Assembly: GCA_900169975.1 (NCBI GenBank)
Contig: LT827125.1
Coordinates: 248,001-312,000, forward strand
Source of the DNA: Pseudoflavonifractor sp. Marseille-P3106
GTDB taxonomy: Bacteria > Bacillota > Clostridia > Oscillospirales > Oscillospiraceae
Direction of reading: 5' to 3'
DNA: 64,000 nucleotides
Each line of letters begins with the position of its first letter. Position 1 is the stretch's first letter. Below the pieces are notes generated by a model. It worked only from the letters and a program-made list of their open reading frames with translations. It searched no databases and was not told the DNA's origin. Of the stretch, positions 8,557 to 16,783 are shown in pieces. Position numbers and translations under genes: made by a program.

Positions 8557-10257
8557 TTATGCGTATGCCCGGTACAGGAATGTCACAATCTGTGCGCGAG
8601 TGCAGGTGGTGCCCGGAGAGAAGGTTGTTGCGCTGGTGCCTGCGGTAATTTCCTCCTTCACGGCCCATGCCACAGCTTGGGCATAGTCCGCTGTGCTGGG
8701 AACGTCAGTAAACGCGGAGGGTGAGGTAGAAGGGCTACCTGCCAACTTCCACATATAGGTCATAGTGGAGGCTCTGTTGCAGGGAACGTCCCCGCCAAAG
8801 GCGGTCCCGCTGATTAGTCCTTGTTCGTAAGCCCACAGCGCCGCCTTATAATAATAGTCGCTTTCCTTTATATCCGTGAAAGGACTTGTTTTTTCAGTCG
8901 GTTCGGGGGAACCCTTAGCGCGCCAGAGGAACGTAAGTATTTGGGCCGTAGTGCAGGTATTGTTCGGGCTAAATGTCGTAGCCGAGGTGCCGCTGGTCAC
9001 ACTGTTTTCGACAGCCCACAAAACCGGGGCGGCATAATAGTCCGTTTCCAACACATCATTGAACCCGCCTACTTTTGAAACTACGGTAGCCGCAGATGAT
9101 AATTTAGCGGTCACGCCTGTAAGCTGAGCGGAGACAGTCTGCATTGAAAAACCATAGGGGTCTGTCCCATTTTCAATTCCCATACCGTCAGAACGACCGC
9201 AAAACCAGATGGAACCGTCCGTCTTTACGATTGCAGTATCTAAACTGCTACAAGTGACGGACGCTACACCATCCATAATTTTTGTTGGCTTAAATTGATA
9301 TGGCTTTCCATCCGAGGAATAATTTGTTCCGGTGTATCCGTTTCCCAGTTGACCGCAACTATTTTCCCCCCACATCCACAAGGAACCGTCTGCCTTGATT
9401 GCGGCAGAATGGGTGCGGCCATTACAAACTGAAACCGCGTCGTCAAGTATTTTTTGAGGTGTTGTATATGTATCCCATCCAGCTGTGCCGTTCGCCATCT
9501 GGCCGTATGCGTTAAATCCCCATACCCAGAGGGAACCATCTGTTTTAACGGCAGTTGAAATAGAACTTCCGCAGCTGACAGCTGAAACGCCGTCCATAAC
9601 CTTAACAGGAACAGTCTGATACTCTTTTATATTATTATTTCCGTCGCATAAATAGCATTTTGCTCCCCACATCCACAGGGAACCATCTGTTTTAATTGCG
9701 GCCATATGGCCAGTACCACAGCTAACAGCCGCAACATCCTCCAAGACGCAGACAGGAACGTCAGAGTCCTCCCGAGTACCATTTCCCAACTGTCCACTTA
9801 AATTATTGCCCCATGTCCACAAGGATCCATCTGCTTTAATCGCCGCAATAGAACCATTGTTATAGCTGACCGAAACCACGTTATCCATCACTTTTTTAGG
9901 AGTGAACTGCAAAAAATAATTGAAGTGTTCATCATAATAATGATAGGTAAAAACCCACAGAGAACCATCTGTTTTTATCACAGCGGTATTAGAACCATCA
10001 CAACTGACCGAACTTACATTCTCCATCACTTTAACAAAGGAAGCAGACTGCTCAAATTTCCCATTTCCCAAGTCCTTATACGCTTCGTTTCCACGCATCC
10101 AAAGTGTGTTGTTGTTATCCACCACAGCCAGCGTTCCTCCGCCCAAACTTACGGTAGTTGCCTGGCCCGCTTTGCCCATATCAAAGGCCGAAGCCGGGAC
10201 AACCAAGCTCACGCAAAGCACCAGAGCCAGCGCAAAGGATAAAGCACGGTTTTTCAT
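8557..10257 (-). CDS. surface protein with RCC1-type repeats and three SLH domains
   Basis: A 566-residue exported protein with a signal peptide (MKNRALSFALALVLCVSLVVPASA). Residues about 30-390 hold some seven repeats of the RCC1/BLIP-II type (each with DGSLWMWG, GNG and AIKTD), predicting a beta-propeller. Three SLH domains follow (about 395-566: FNDV..DYYAAPVLWAVE, FTDIKESDYYYKAALWA, FTDVPSTADYAQAVAWAVKE) that bind the cell-wall polymer. Propellers of this type bind proteins such as beta-lactamases or host ligands; the ligand here is unknown. It is carried inside the integrative element, so it can spread between strains. Ribosome site GGAGGGAAAC precedes the start. Confidence 0.92.
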   Translation of the reverse strand: MKNRALSFALALVLCVSLVVPASAFDMGKAGQATTVSLGGGTLAVVDNNNTLWMRGNEAYKDLGNGKFEQSASFVKVMENVSSVSCDGSNTAVIKTDGSLWVFTYHYYDEHFNYFLQFTPKKVMDNVVSVSYNNGSIAAIKADGSLWTWGNNLSGQLGNGTREDSDVPVCVLEDVAAVSCGTGHMAAIKTDGSLWMWGAKCYLCDGNNNIKEYQTVPVKVMDGVSAVSCGSSISTAVKTDGSLWVWGFNAYGQMANGTAGWDTYTTPQKILDDAVSVCNGRTHSAAIKADGSLWMWGENSCGQLGNGYTGTNYSSDGKPYQFKPTKIMDGVASVTCSSLDTAIVKTDGSIWFCGRSDGMGIENGTDPYGFSMQTVSAQLTGVTAKLSSAATVVSKVGGFNDVLETDYYAAPVLWAVENSVTSGTSATTFSPNNTCTTAQILTFLWRAKGSPEPTEKTSPFTDIKESDYYYKAALWAYEQGLISGTAFGGDVPCNRASTMTYMWKLAGSPSTSPSAFTDVPSTADYAQAVAWAVKEEITAGTSATTFSPGTTCTRAQIVTFLYRAYA

Positions 10258-10391
10258 AAAGTTTCCCTCCTAAACAAATATGTTGCCCTCATTTTAACAC
10301 GGAAAAAATAGAATAGCAAGAAAAACATATCTGCCATTGGCGAACATACAAACCACCACGCACTGGGTATAATTTTTGTGGTGGTGATGGA

Positions 10392-10640
10392 ATGGGGCCT
10401 CTTGATTTCAATAACGAAGCGTTCTTTGAAACAATTAGGAAGAACATAAAGAAATATCGGATGGAACAGGGCATGACGGCCTCCCAGCTTGCGGAAAAAG
10501 CCGGGTTGGGCCATGATTACCTCCGCCAAATTGAGAGTGAGAAAGATCGTCACCGTGTTTCACTGGTATCGCTATATAAAATTTCTTTGGCCCTTGGCGT
10601 AAAAATGGACGATTTGATAGCGCAACCGAAAAATATATAG
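10392..10640 (+). CDS. small XRE-family regulator
   Basis: An 82-residue protein that is almost all a helix-turn-helix domain (RKNIKKYRMEQGMTASQLAEKAGLGHDYLRQIESEK). It lies near the right end of the element and is followed by a terminator. It diverges from the RCC1/SLH gene, about 130 bases apart, so it might regulate the cargo promoter; this is inferred from position. Confidence 0.85.
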   Translation: MGPLDFNNEAFFETIRKNIKKYRMEQGMTASQLAEKAGLGHDYLRQIESEKDRHRVSLVSLYKISLALGVKMDDLIAQPKNI

Positions 10641-10642
10641 AT

Positions 10643-10677
10643 AGCTGGTGGGTTGGAAAAGCCGCCAGCTATTTTTG
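10643..10677 (+). terminator. terminator of the small XRE gene
   Basis: AGCTGGTGG pairs with CCGCCAGCT (one G-T pair), followed by ATTTTTG. It sits immediately after the stop codon. Confidence 0.75.
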
Positions 10678-10986
10678 TTGTTAACAAGGTGGAGTGTTCA
10701 TAGGCCATAGCTAGGAGGCCGCCGACGGGGCAACACAGGAGCATGATGAAAACCTTGAGGAGCGGCGGGTATATGGTTTTGTACGGGCAATCGAAAATCC
10801 ATAGGATTTTCTGCGCCCTCTGATGCCCTGCGGGGCATAGGATTTTGAGCGGTGGCGGCGCTGGTTTGCATGAAAAAGCAGGGGGCCGGGTGGCCTCCTG
10901 CTTCTTCTCTTTGTGGTTGTTCCTCCGGGCGAGTGTTAGAAAGTGTAGGTGTGGGGCTGTCCCTGTTTCCGTATCTTTAACTATGG
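10678..10986. other. non-coding right end of the integrative element
   Basis: About 310 bases with no supported gene. It contains GC-rich runs and the 9-base TCTTTAACT at 10974-10982 that mirrors the left end. Recombinase binding sites are expected here. Confidence 0.5.
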
Positions 10987-10987
10987 G

Positions 10988-11102
10988 AAAGCCCTTGCTC
11001 CCATTTAGAGACTGTTTGCCGCACCACATTCAGCTTAATGGCAAGCTCTTATTGTGAAAGTCCCTTTGATTTTCTGATTGCCTTTATGTTTTCACTTAAC
11101 AT
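10988..11102 (-). pseudogene. XRE-family regulator, N-terminal part (right flank of the element)
   Basis: From the ATG at 11102 the frame reads MLSENIKAIRKSKGLSQ, then TAA, then ELAIKLNVVRQTVSKWEQGLS, and stops being XRE at the GA dinucleotide at 10987-10988. It joins in frame and in sense to VPDSDLLISLSE at 2818. So the host gene was split by the element, and it also carries a nonsense codon where this family has Gln or Glu. GGAG lies upstream of the start. Confidence 0.85.
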
Positions 11103-11185
11103 GAGGGATAACTCCTTTCGCTTAGGTGTTACCGCCATTGTAAGGAGAATGGCCCGTTGCTGCAAGCAACGCAGATTAACACGGC

Positions 11186-11581
11186 TCATTTCAGCAATTT
11201 CTTCCGCAAATCGTCCAGATACAGCGTCTGCTGCCGTTTTAGATATCCGGGGACAAAGGGGCGCATCCACCAGTGCTTGCCTGTGACGGTCTCAGTACAG
11301 GTCAGTCGAGCGCCGCCCTCAGCCGCCTCGAAGATGCCCTCCCAGGCGCCGGACATGTTGCCGTTCTCCATAGTAAAAGCCCAGCGGCAAAGGGGTTCCC
11401 AGGCCGTGACGGTAAAATTCGTGGCGTAGCCGCTCTTGGTGTGCTCCACAAAATGGGTTTCGTCCAGAACTTCCACTCGGGCTAAATCACTGCGCCAGGC
11501 GGTATGGGCAAGGTCGGTCACCGTCTGCCACACCAGCTCTACCGGGCAGGGAAAATGGACTGTCACCTTGGAAGTCACCAT
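11186..11581 (-). CDS. SRPBCC-fold protein (START/polyketide-cyclase-like)
   Basis: A 131-residue protein with the SRPBCC pattern: an N-terminal strand (TSKVTVHFPCPVELVWQTVTD), a WRSD segment after the first helix, internal strands (SGYATNFTVTAWEPL), and a long C-terminal helix (LKRQQTLYLDDLRKKL). The fold binds hydrophobic ligands in a cavity; the ligand is unknown. It is the last gene of a tight minus-strand run that starts near 14966. Four bases separate it from the DUF3795 gene, so the two are surely co-transcribed. Confidence 0.85.
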   Translation of the reverse strand: MVTSKVTVHFPCPVELVWQTVTDLAHTAWRSDLARVEVLDETHFVEHTKSGYATNFTVTAWEPLCRWAFTMENGNMSGAWEGIFEAAEGGARLTCTETVTGKHWWMRPFVPGYLKRQQTLYLDDLRKKLLK

Positions 11582-11585
11582 GCGA

Positions 11586-12143
11586 TCACCCCTTCTTCGG
11601 TTTCTTGCTGAGCTTCAGGCTGACGCCCCGGCGGTCTGCCGCCTGCTGGAGGAGTTCTATGGCGGCGAGGGCACGCTCCTTAATCGGCTGCTCGTCCAGC
11701 TCCGACCGGCTGCCCAGAGCGGCCATTACAGAGCGCAAATCCTCCAAGGGCAGGAGATGGACCGCCGTGTTGAAAAGGATCTTGCGGCGGCCATCGTTGT
11801 AATGAGTCAGCAGCTCATCCAGAATCGCCCATTTTTCTTCCAACTGGGCAAGGTAGGCTTCCAGTCCCAGATCTCGGGCCTGGGCAATATCCTGCTGCCG
11901 GTTCCGGTGTGGGACAAAGGAATCTCCGTCGTCAAAGCCTTCGTAACGGGGACAGGGGTACTCTGGACACTCCCAGCAAAACTGGACGCTGCCGTGCTTC
12001 AGGGAACATTTGGCTATGGCGCAGCTTTGGTTACCTGCTCCGCCGCCGCAGCCGGGACAATACCCGCCTAGGTGCATGGAGCACAGGGCGCAGTTGAGGC
12101 CGCATAGGGAGAAGCGGGTTTCTGTACGGGTAAAGCCATTCAT
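11586..12143 (-). CDS. DUF3795 Cys-rich protein
   Basis: About 185 residues from the ATG at 12143, which has GGGAGGAAA upstream; longer starts run through a neighbouring gene. The N-terminus holds closely spaced cysteines (CGLNCALCSMHLGGYCPGC, then CAIAKC, CWECPEYPC), the DUF3795 signature, suggesting a zinc or iron-sulfur site. The rest is helical, ending in a Lys-rich tail (SLKLSKKPKKG). Function is unknown. It is part of the small-enzyme operon. Confidence 0.85.
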   Translation of the reverse strand: MNGFTRTETRFSLCGLNCALCSMHLGGYCPGCGGGAGNQSCAIAKCSLKHGSVQFCWECPEYPCPRYEGFDDGDSFVPHRNRQQDIAQARDLGLEAYLAQLEEKWAILDELLTHYNDGRRKILFNTAVHLLPLEDLRSVMAALGSRSELDEQPIKERALAAIELLQQAADRRGVSLKLSKKPKKG

Positions 12144-12156
12144 ATCGTTTCCTCCC

Positions 12157-12591
12157 TTAGAACCACAGCGCATGCTTTTCCCGAAATACCGGGGTTTTCC
12201 CTTGGGCGTAGGGGTCGTAGCGGTTTTCGTTGCAACCGAATTCCTGCAAAAAGCAGATCTGTCCCACCTCATTCCAGCGGATGAGGGAGAGACCGTCAAA
12301 GCTCTGGATCACACCATCCGTCATGGCGCACCGGAAGGACCACTCCACCACGGTCTGATTCTCTTTGTGGAAGTATTGCCGAATGTCCCAGCGCTGCACG
12401 GTTCCACGGGTGTTCCATTCATCAAACCACAGCTTGATCTTCTCGCTGCCGTGATACTCCGGCCCCCAGCTTTCAATGTAGACGGCATCAGGCGCAAAGA
12501 GGTCCCCAATACCCGTGTCCTGCCCGTCAAGCCACATGGAAAACCAGCGGCGGACTTGCGCTTCCCGGTGGTTGTATCCTGCCTTGTTCAT
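12157..12591 (-). CDS. NTF2-like / SnoaL-type protein
   Basis: A 144-residue protein with an N-terminal helix pair (REAQVRRWFSMWLDGQ), LFAPDAVYIESWGPEYHG, and several strands ending RWNEVGQICFLQEFG. This is the cone-shaped NTF2/SnoaL fold, used by many small-ligand enzymes. The Asp and His in these motifs could form an active site; the substrate is unknown. The start overlaps the stop of the upstream GNAT gene by 4 bases (ATGA), showing translational coupling. Confidence 0.83.
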   Translation of the reverse strand: MNKAGYNHREAQVRRWFSMWLDGQDTGIGDLFAPDAVYIESWGPEYHGSEKIKLWFDEWNTRGTVQRWDIRQYFHKENQTVVEWSFRCAMTDGVIQSFDGLSLIRWNEVGQICFLQEFGCNENRYDPYAQGKTPVFREKHALWF

Positions 12592-13085
12592 CCGTTGTCC
12601 TCCTTGTGGTACTGCATCTCTCGTATCGGCATTCCGCCAATCTCGTCATCTACATAGGTTCCATTGGGACGGAACCCCATGCGCTCATAGAAGGTCCTGG
12701 CTCGCTGATTTCCCTCCAGCACCCACAAAAAGAGATCCCGGTAGCCCATGGCCTCCAACTGTTCCACCACAGCGGAAAACAGCAGTTTCCCGTAGCCTTT
12801 TCCCCAGTATTCCGGCAGAAGATAGAGCGAAACGATCTCTCCCCAGTCCGACAATTCTGGGAAGCGGCTGGCACAGCAGTTGGCGGTGCCAACGATTTTT
12901 TCTCCATCCAGCAAGAGCAGAGACTCTCGGCCTGCCTGCTCCAGATAGGGAACCCATTTTCCCGCCGGAATGCCGTCCAGATAGGCCTGGGGCAACAGCC
13001 CGCGATACGCCCCGCGCCAGCTCTCCTCATACACCCGGCTAACGGCAAAGAGATCGTCACCGTTACGAAGTTTTCTGATTTCCAT
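12588..13085 (-). CDS. GNAT-family N-acetyltransferase
   Basis: A complete 165-residue GNAT: MEIRKLRNGDDLFAVSRVY at the start, GEIVSLYLLPEYWGKGYGKLL (motif A, acetyl-CoA pyrophosphate loop), and LWVLEGNQRARTFYERMGF (motif B). The YVDDEIGG..IREMQY end is common in acetyltransferases acting on small amines or protein N-termini. The acceptor cannot be told. Overlaps the following NTF2-like gene by 4 bases. Confidence 0.92.
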   Translation of the reverse strand: MEIRKLRNGDDLFAVSRVYEESWRGAYRGLLPQAYLDGIPAGKWVPYLEQAGRESLLLLDGEKIVGTANCCASRFPELSDWGEIVSLYLLPEYWGKGYGKLLFSAVVEQLEAMGYRDLFLWVLEGNQRARTFYERMGFRPNGTYVDDEIGGMPIREMQYHKEDNG

Positions 13086-13097
13086 GGTGGATTCTCC

Positions 13098-13733
13098 TCA
13101 TTCTGCCTGTTTGATCGGCTGCCGGATGACGGTTTTCAGCTTTTCTGGCTTGCAACGCCTGGCATCGCTCAGGTAAATCTCGTGGTGGAACCGGCCTTCC
13201 CCAAAGTCTTCCTCGTAGCCCTGGGCCCTGGCGTATTCCTCCATGGCGGACACGGTGGCGGGCTCATTGTCGTAGGGGCCGATGTGCATACACTGGACGC
13301 ACAGTCCCTCCTCCCAGGGGAAGAACTCCACCGCCGAGAAGTCCCGCTGCTTTTTTTCTGTGGCCTCCCGGACGGCCCAGCGGAAAACATCTTCCGTCAC
13401 AAACTCCGGCAGGCGGATGAGGGAGATCCACCGGAAATCCGCCTTGCGGGTGTAGTCCACGCCATGGCCCCCCTCCTGCCACCACAGGCCCTCCAGGGGC
13501 GGCACCGCATAGTCGAAATAGCCTTCCAGCTTGTGCTTGCCCAATTTGCTCATTTTAATGGTGAAGGCCACCGCATAGAGCAGTTCCAGGGCCCGCTTGT
13601 AGGTGCCGCCCTCTGCATTAGGATCGCCCTGGCCCCGCACGGCCAGGAAATTCATGGCGGGCACGGTGACGATGCCCGGCGTCTTGGGGGGCAGATAGAA
13701 TTCCTTGTACTCCTTCTTGTAGTCAAAAGCCAT
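13098..13733 (-). CDS. GyrI-like small-molecule-binding protein, intact copy
   Basis: About 211 residues from the ATG at 13733, with GGAGGAA 6 bases upstream. It begins MAFDYKKEYKEFYLPPKTP and carries VRGQGDPNAEGG, VPPLEGLWWQEGGHG, RWISLIRLPEFV and a C-terminal FHHEIYLSDARRCKPEKLKTV. The family (GyrI-like, formerly grouped with SbmC/TipAS effector domains) includes ligand sensors and cyclopropanoid hydrolases. It is the intact paralogue of the frameshifted gene at 899-1530, 12 kb away. The TfoX gene ends 2 bases upstream of its start. Confidence 0.87.
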   Translation of the reverse strand: MAFDYKKEYKEFYLPPKTPGIVTVPAMNFLAVRGQGDPNAEGGTYKRALELLYAVAFTIKMSKLGKHKLEGYFDYAVPPLEGLWWQEGGHGVDYTRKADFRWISLIRLPEFVTEDVFRWAVREATEKKQRDFSAVEFFPWEEGLCVQCMHIGPYDNEPATVSAMEEYARAQGYEEDFGEGRFHHEIYLSDARRCKPEKLKTVIRQPIKQAE

Positions 13734-13735
13734 GA

Positions 13736-14056
13736 TCATTTCCTCCGTTTTTTCGGCTGGGCCTGAAGGGCCAGACAGGTGAGGCGGGTGAGGGCGGCCA
13801 TGGTGTTCCGGTCCTCCACATTCTCCACCCAAATGTAGTCCCTGGCCCCCTCATAGGGCGGGGTCTTGGGCAGATCGGGAAAGGCCCCTTCGCCCTGCGG
13901 GGTGACCTTTACGAAAAGCTGGTCGCCGCAGATGACGGCGAAGAACACCCCGTCGCAGTAAAGGCCGTATTCGCCGAACATTTTCCGGCTGCGGATGGCT
14001 CCGGCCTCCCGCAGCTGCTCGGCCACATAGTCCACAAAGTCCTGATGAGAGGCCAT
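13736..14056 (-). CDS. TfoX/Sxy N-terminal-domain protein
   Basis: A 106-residue protein with the TfoX_N pattern: helix (HQDFVDYVAEQLREAG), SRKMFGEYGLYCDGVFFAVICGDQLFVKV, and YEGARDYIWVENVED. Stand-alone TfoX_N proteins in Firmicutes lack the competence domain of Sxy, so a role in competence is not implied. It lies directly downstream of the WYL regulator (1-base gap). Confidence 0.9.
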   Translation of the reverse strand: MASHQDFVDYVAEQLREAGAIRSRKMFGEYGLYCDGVFFAVICGDQLFVKVTPQGEGAFPDLPKTPPYEGARDYIWVENVEDRNTMAALTRLTCLALQAQPKKRRK

Positions 14057-14057
14057 G

Positions 14058-14966
14058 TCAATCCCTCCTGTAACGACGGGCCAGTGTTCCGGTCAACTCC
14101 CTCAACTGCCCCCGCAGCTCATGCGGCTCCAGCAATTCCACCTTGTCTCCGAAGGTCAGAACCCAGCTGAGCACGCTGTCCGCATCTGGAAAGCCGCCGG
14201 TAAAGCGCAGTTTGCCATCCGGTTCCACGGTGAAGCGGTCTGCCCCGTATTCCTCCACCAGCCGCCAGCGGCAGGCCGGATCAAAGAGAATAGTGACCTG
14301 GTATTTTACCGGAAAGACCTGCTCCGGCTCCAGGTTGGGCAGGGGTGCAGAACGAGGAGTAAAGGGGCCATCAGTGGTGAGCTCTGTCATACGGTTCAAT
14401 TTGAACAGGCGGAAATCCTTCCGCATTTGACACCAGCCCCACACATACCAGGTGGACCAGTGAAACACCAGGTAGTAGGGCTCGACCGTGCGCACCGATT
14501 CCTCCTTGGGAGAGAAATAGGTAAAGCAAATGGTGCGGTGCTGCTCGATGGCTTCCTGGATGAGCTCAATCTTCGGCGGCAGATTGGTCTTGTACCAGGA
14601 GGAGAGGTCAATGAGCATGTGGGCGCCGCCGGGCACCAGCCCGCCTGTCCCGGCGGACAACTTCTCCATCAGCTGCACATAGCGCCGATTGCCGCTGACA
14701 CTGTCCAAGCTTCGCAGCCCTGCCAGAATGGCCTGCATCTCCGGATCGGTGAGCACCGTGCGGTCTACCCGGTAGCCCTCCATGATAGAGAGGCCGCCGC
14801 CAGCACCCTGGGCGGTGGAGATGGGGATACCCGCTCGGCACAGGGACTCGATGTCACGCTGGATGGTCCGGCGGGACACCTCGAACCGCTCCGCCAGTTC
14901 CGGGGCAGTGACCTTTTCCCGCTGGAGCAGAATGGAGAGGATGCCGATGAGCCGCTCCATTTTCAT
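14058..14966 (-). CDS. WYL-domain transcriptional regulator (YafY-type)
   Basis: About 302 residues from MKMERLIGILSILLQREKVTAPELAERFEVS (helix-turn-helix, HTH_11 type). The WYL domain (about 135-215) has CFTYFSPKEESVRTVEPYYLVFHWSTWYVWGWC, followed by a C-terminal WCX segment (VTILFDPACRWRLVEEYG). WYL proteins sense nucleic-acid or small ligands and often regulate stress or defence genes. It heads the minus-strand run of small enzymes (TfoX, GyrI-like, GNAT, NTF2-like, DUF3795, SRPBCC), so it probably controls that operon. Confidence 0.9.
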   Translation of the reverse strand: MKMERLIGILSILLQREKVTAPELAERFEVSRRTIQRDIESLCRAGIPISTAQGAGGGLSIMEGYRVDRTVLTDPEMQAILAGLRSLDSVSGNRRYVQLMEKLSAGTGGLVPGGAHMLIDLSSWYKTNLPPKIELIQEAIEQHRTICFTYFSPKEESVRTVEPYYLVFHWSTWYVWGWCQMRKDFRLFKLNRMTELTTDGPFTPRSAPLPNLEPEQVFPVKYQVTILFDPACRWRLVEEYGADRFTVEPDGKLRFTGGFPDADSVLSWVLTFGDKVELLEPHELRGQLRELTGTLARRYRRD

Positions 14967-15096
14967 GGGATGCACCGCCTTTCCTGTTTTTTTCTGTATT
15001 ATACCATAGGAACACGACAACTGTCTGTCATGTTTCTTTTTGCCTTGCTCTTTTTGCAACTCTTGGGTACAATAGGGGCAACGGAGGGGATCGTCA

Positions 15097-15627
15097 TGGG
15101 ACAGATTGTGTTATATCTCGTCATGAGCGTGGACGGATATATTGCGGACGAGCAGGGCGGCGTGGGTTGGCTGGCGGGCGACGGCAGTGAGCCGGATGCC
15201 CCCCGGCAGTTACCCGGCATTTTTGGATACGGTGGACGCCATCGTCATGGGCTGGACCACTTATCACTAGTTGGTCACGGAGCTCTCCCCGGACAGTTGG
15301 CCCTATGAGGGCCGCCTTTGCTATGTGGTGACCCACCGGCAGGAAAAAGACCAGGAGGACATTTCCTTCTGAAATGGGGAACTGACTGTCCTGGTGAACA
15401 AGCTGAAAAGGTCGCATGCGGGCAATGTCTGAATCTGCGGCGGCGCGTCCGTGGCCGGGCAGCTTTTGAAAGAGGGGCGCATCGATCAGCTGTGGCTGTC
15501 GATCATCCCCTCATTGCTGGGCAAAGGCGTGCGGCTGTTTCAGGAGATTCCTAAGGAACTGCAGCTGAAACTGGTGGGGACGGAACATTGGAACGGGATC
15601 GTGGATCTGGTGTACGAAAAGCGGTGA
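15097..15627 (+). pseudogene. dihydrofolate-reductase-like (RibD C-terminal) protein, broken
   Basis: The frame starts MGQIVLYLVMSVDGYIADE and, after a frameshift at the CCCCCC run near 15200, continues as FLDTVDAIVMGWTTYH. A TAG stands where Gln is expected, then LVTELSPDSWPYEGR. TGA codons follow near 15370 and 15430, before ICGGASVAGQLLKEGRIDQLWLSIIP and LVGTEHWNGIVDLVYEKR. This is the full dihydrofolate-reductase-like fold (family of 5-amino-6-uracil reductase/DHFR) with one frameshift and three nonsense codons, so it cannot be translated. Confidence 0.85.
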
Positions 15628-15633
15628 TAAGTG

Positions 15634-16383
15634 ATGAGTGACCAATTTATCAATCTGACGGAAGAAAATCTGGCCTGGGAGCATCTGTGCTGCATCATCC
15701 GCAGCAAGAAGCCCCACCCCGGTGTGGAGGCCAAGCGGGCCTGGCTCCGGGAGCGGCTGAAAGAGGGGCATGTGTTCCGCAAGCTGGACGCCAAGGGCGT
15801 GGTGTTCATTGAGTACGCCCCCTTGGAGACTGCCTGGGTGCCGGTGGAGGGGGATAACTTCCTCTATATCTACTGTCTTTGGGTCACCGGGGACTTCAAG
15901 GGCAAGGGCTACGGCAGGCAGTTGATGGAGTACTGCCTGGCTGATGCCAGAGCTAAGGGAAAATCCGGCGTGTGTATGCTGGGTGCGGAAAAGCAAAAGG
16001 CCTGGCTATCGGACCAGGCTTTCGCGGAAAAGTATGGGTTTGAAACGGTGGACACCACTCCGGACGGCTACCGGCTGCTGGCCCTCTCCTTTGACGGGAC
16101 AAAGCCCCGGTTTGCGGAGAACGCCAAGCGGCAGGCGATCGAAACCCAGGAACTGACCGTCTATTACAGTTCCCAGTGTCCCTACATCCACCAGAGCGTG
16201 GAATTGGTGCATAAGACCTGCCGGGAACTGGAGGTGCCCTACACCCTCGTTCCGGTGGGTACCCTGGAAGAGGCCAAATCTCTGCCCTGCGTGTTCAACA
16301 ACTGGGCGGTATTTTATCGGGGAAAGTTTGTGACGGTGAATCTGCTGGATGCCGCCGCGCTGAAGCGGCTTCTGAAACAGTAA
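15634..16383 (+). CDS. GNAT acetyltransferase with YoaP-like C-terminal domain
   Basis: A 249-residue protein starting MSDQFINLTEENLAWEHLCC. The N-terminal GNAT domain includes YCLWVTGDFKGKGYGRQLMEYCL (motif A) and KGKSGVCMLGAEKQKAWLSD. The C-terminal domain (about 160-249) has LTVYYSSQCPYIHQSVE, a thioredoxin-like segment with CP..H in place of CxxC, and ends LLDAAALKRLLKQ. This two-domain arrangement is the YoaP family, whose function is unknown. It follows the broken DHFR-like gene directly. Confidence 0.88.
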   Translation: MSDQFINLTEENLAWEHLCCIIRSKKPHPGVEAKRAWLRERLKEGHVFRKLDAKGVVFIEYAPLETAWVPVEGDNFLYIYCLWVTGDFKGKGYGRQLMEYCLADARAKGKSGVCMLGAEKQKAWLSDQAFAEKYGFETVDTTPDGYRLLALSFDGTKPRFAENAKRQAIETQELTVYYSSQCPYIHQSVELVHKTCRELEVPYTLVPVGTLEEAKSLPCVFNNWAVFYRGKFVTVNLLDAAALKRLLKQ

Positions 16384-16392
16384 AGTGTGCCC

Positions 16393-16743
16393 ATGAAAAT
16401 CAAAAAAGTTGAAAGGGATAAAAAGAGATACCTTGATTTACTTCTGCTGGCGGACGAGCAGGAGGACATGATCGACCGCTATCTGGAGCGGGGAACCATG
16501 TATTTGCTGGAGGACGATGGTGTCAAGGCCGAATGCGTGGTGACCGATGAGGGGGGCGGCGTCCTGGAGCTGAAAAACATCGCCGTGGAGCCTGCCTTTC
16601 AGGGCAAGGGTTGCGGAAAAGCCATGGTGGACTTTCTCATCCGAACCTACACAGGACAGTATACGGTGCTGCAGGTGGGCACCGGAGACAGCCCATCCAC
16701 CTTTTCACTCTGGCTCACCCGCTGGGGGAACACGCCGTCCTGA
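16393..16743 (+). pseudogene. GNAT acetyltransferase truncated by an element junction
   Basis: It starts MKIKKVERDKKRYLDLLLLADEQ and keeps the GNAT core (LELKNIAVEPAFQGKGCGKAMVDFL). It loses family similarity after VLQVGTGDSP at about 16695, where a normal protein continues FYEKCGF. The last 14 codons (STFSLWLTRWGNTPS) are foreign. The junction coincides with the left side of the decayed element whose genes run on the minus strand from here. Confidence 0.75.
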
Positions 16744-16783
16744 CCGGCATCCTTGAGCCTCTGGAGCTCCCGGTCTGCCGCCG

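Larger units (their letters stand above)
2820..10986. mobile_element. 8.2-kb integrative element, Tn4451/TnpX-like, inserted in an XRE gene
   Basis: The ends are placed where the XRE reading frame stops on each side. On the plus strand the left junction reads GGGACTGA then element DNA from 2820, and the right junction reads CTATGG then GAAAGCCCTTG. A GA dinucleotide is therefore present at both (2818-2819 and 10987-10988), as used by TnpX/TndX-type large serine recombinases. A 9-bp inverted match, AGTTAAAGA at 2836-2844 and its complement at 10974-10982, lies near the ends. Contents: serine recombinase, TnpW-like protein, HUH replication protein, FtsK-like ATPase, a small conserved protein, two XRE regulators, a lipoprotein and an RCC1/SLH surface protein. 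No relaxase or full transfer set is visible, so it is mobilizable or a circularising replicon rather than a self-transmissible element. Confidence 0.8.
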
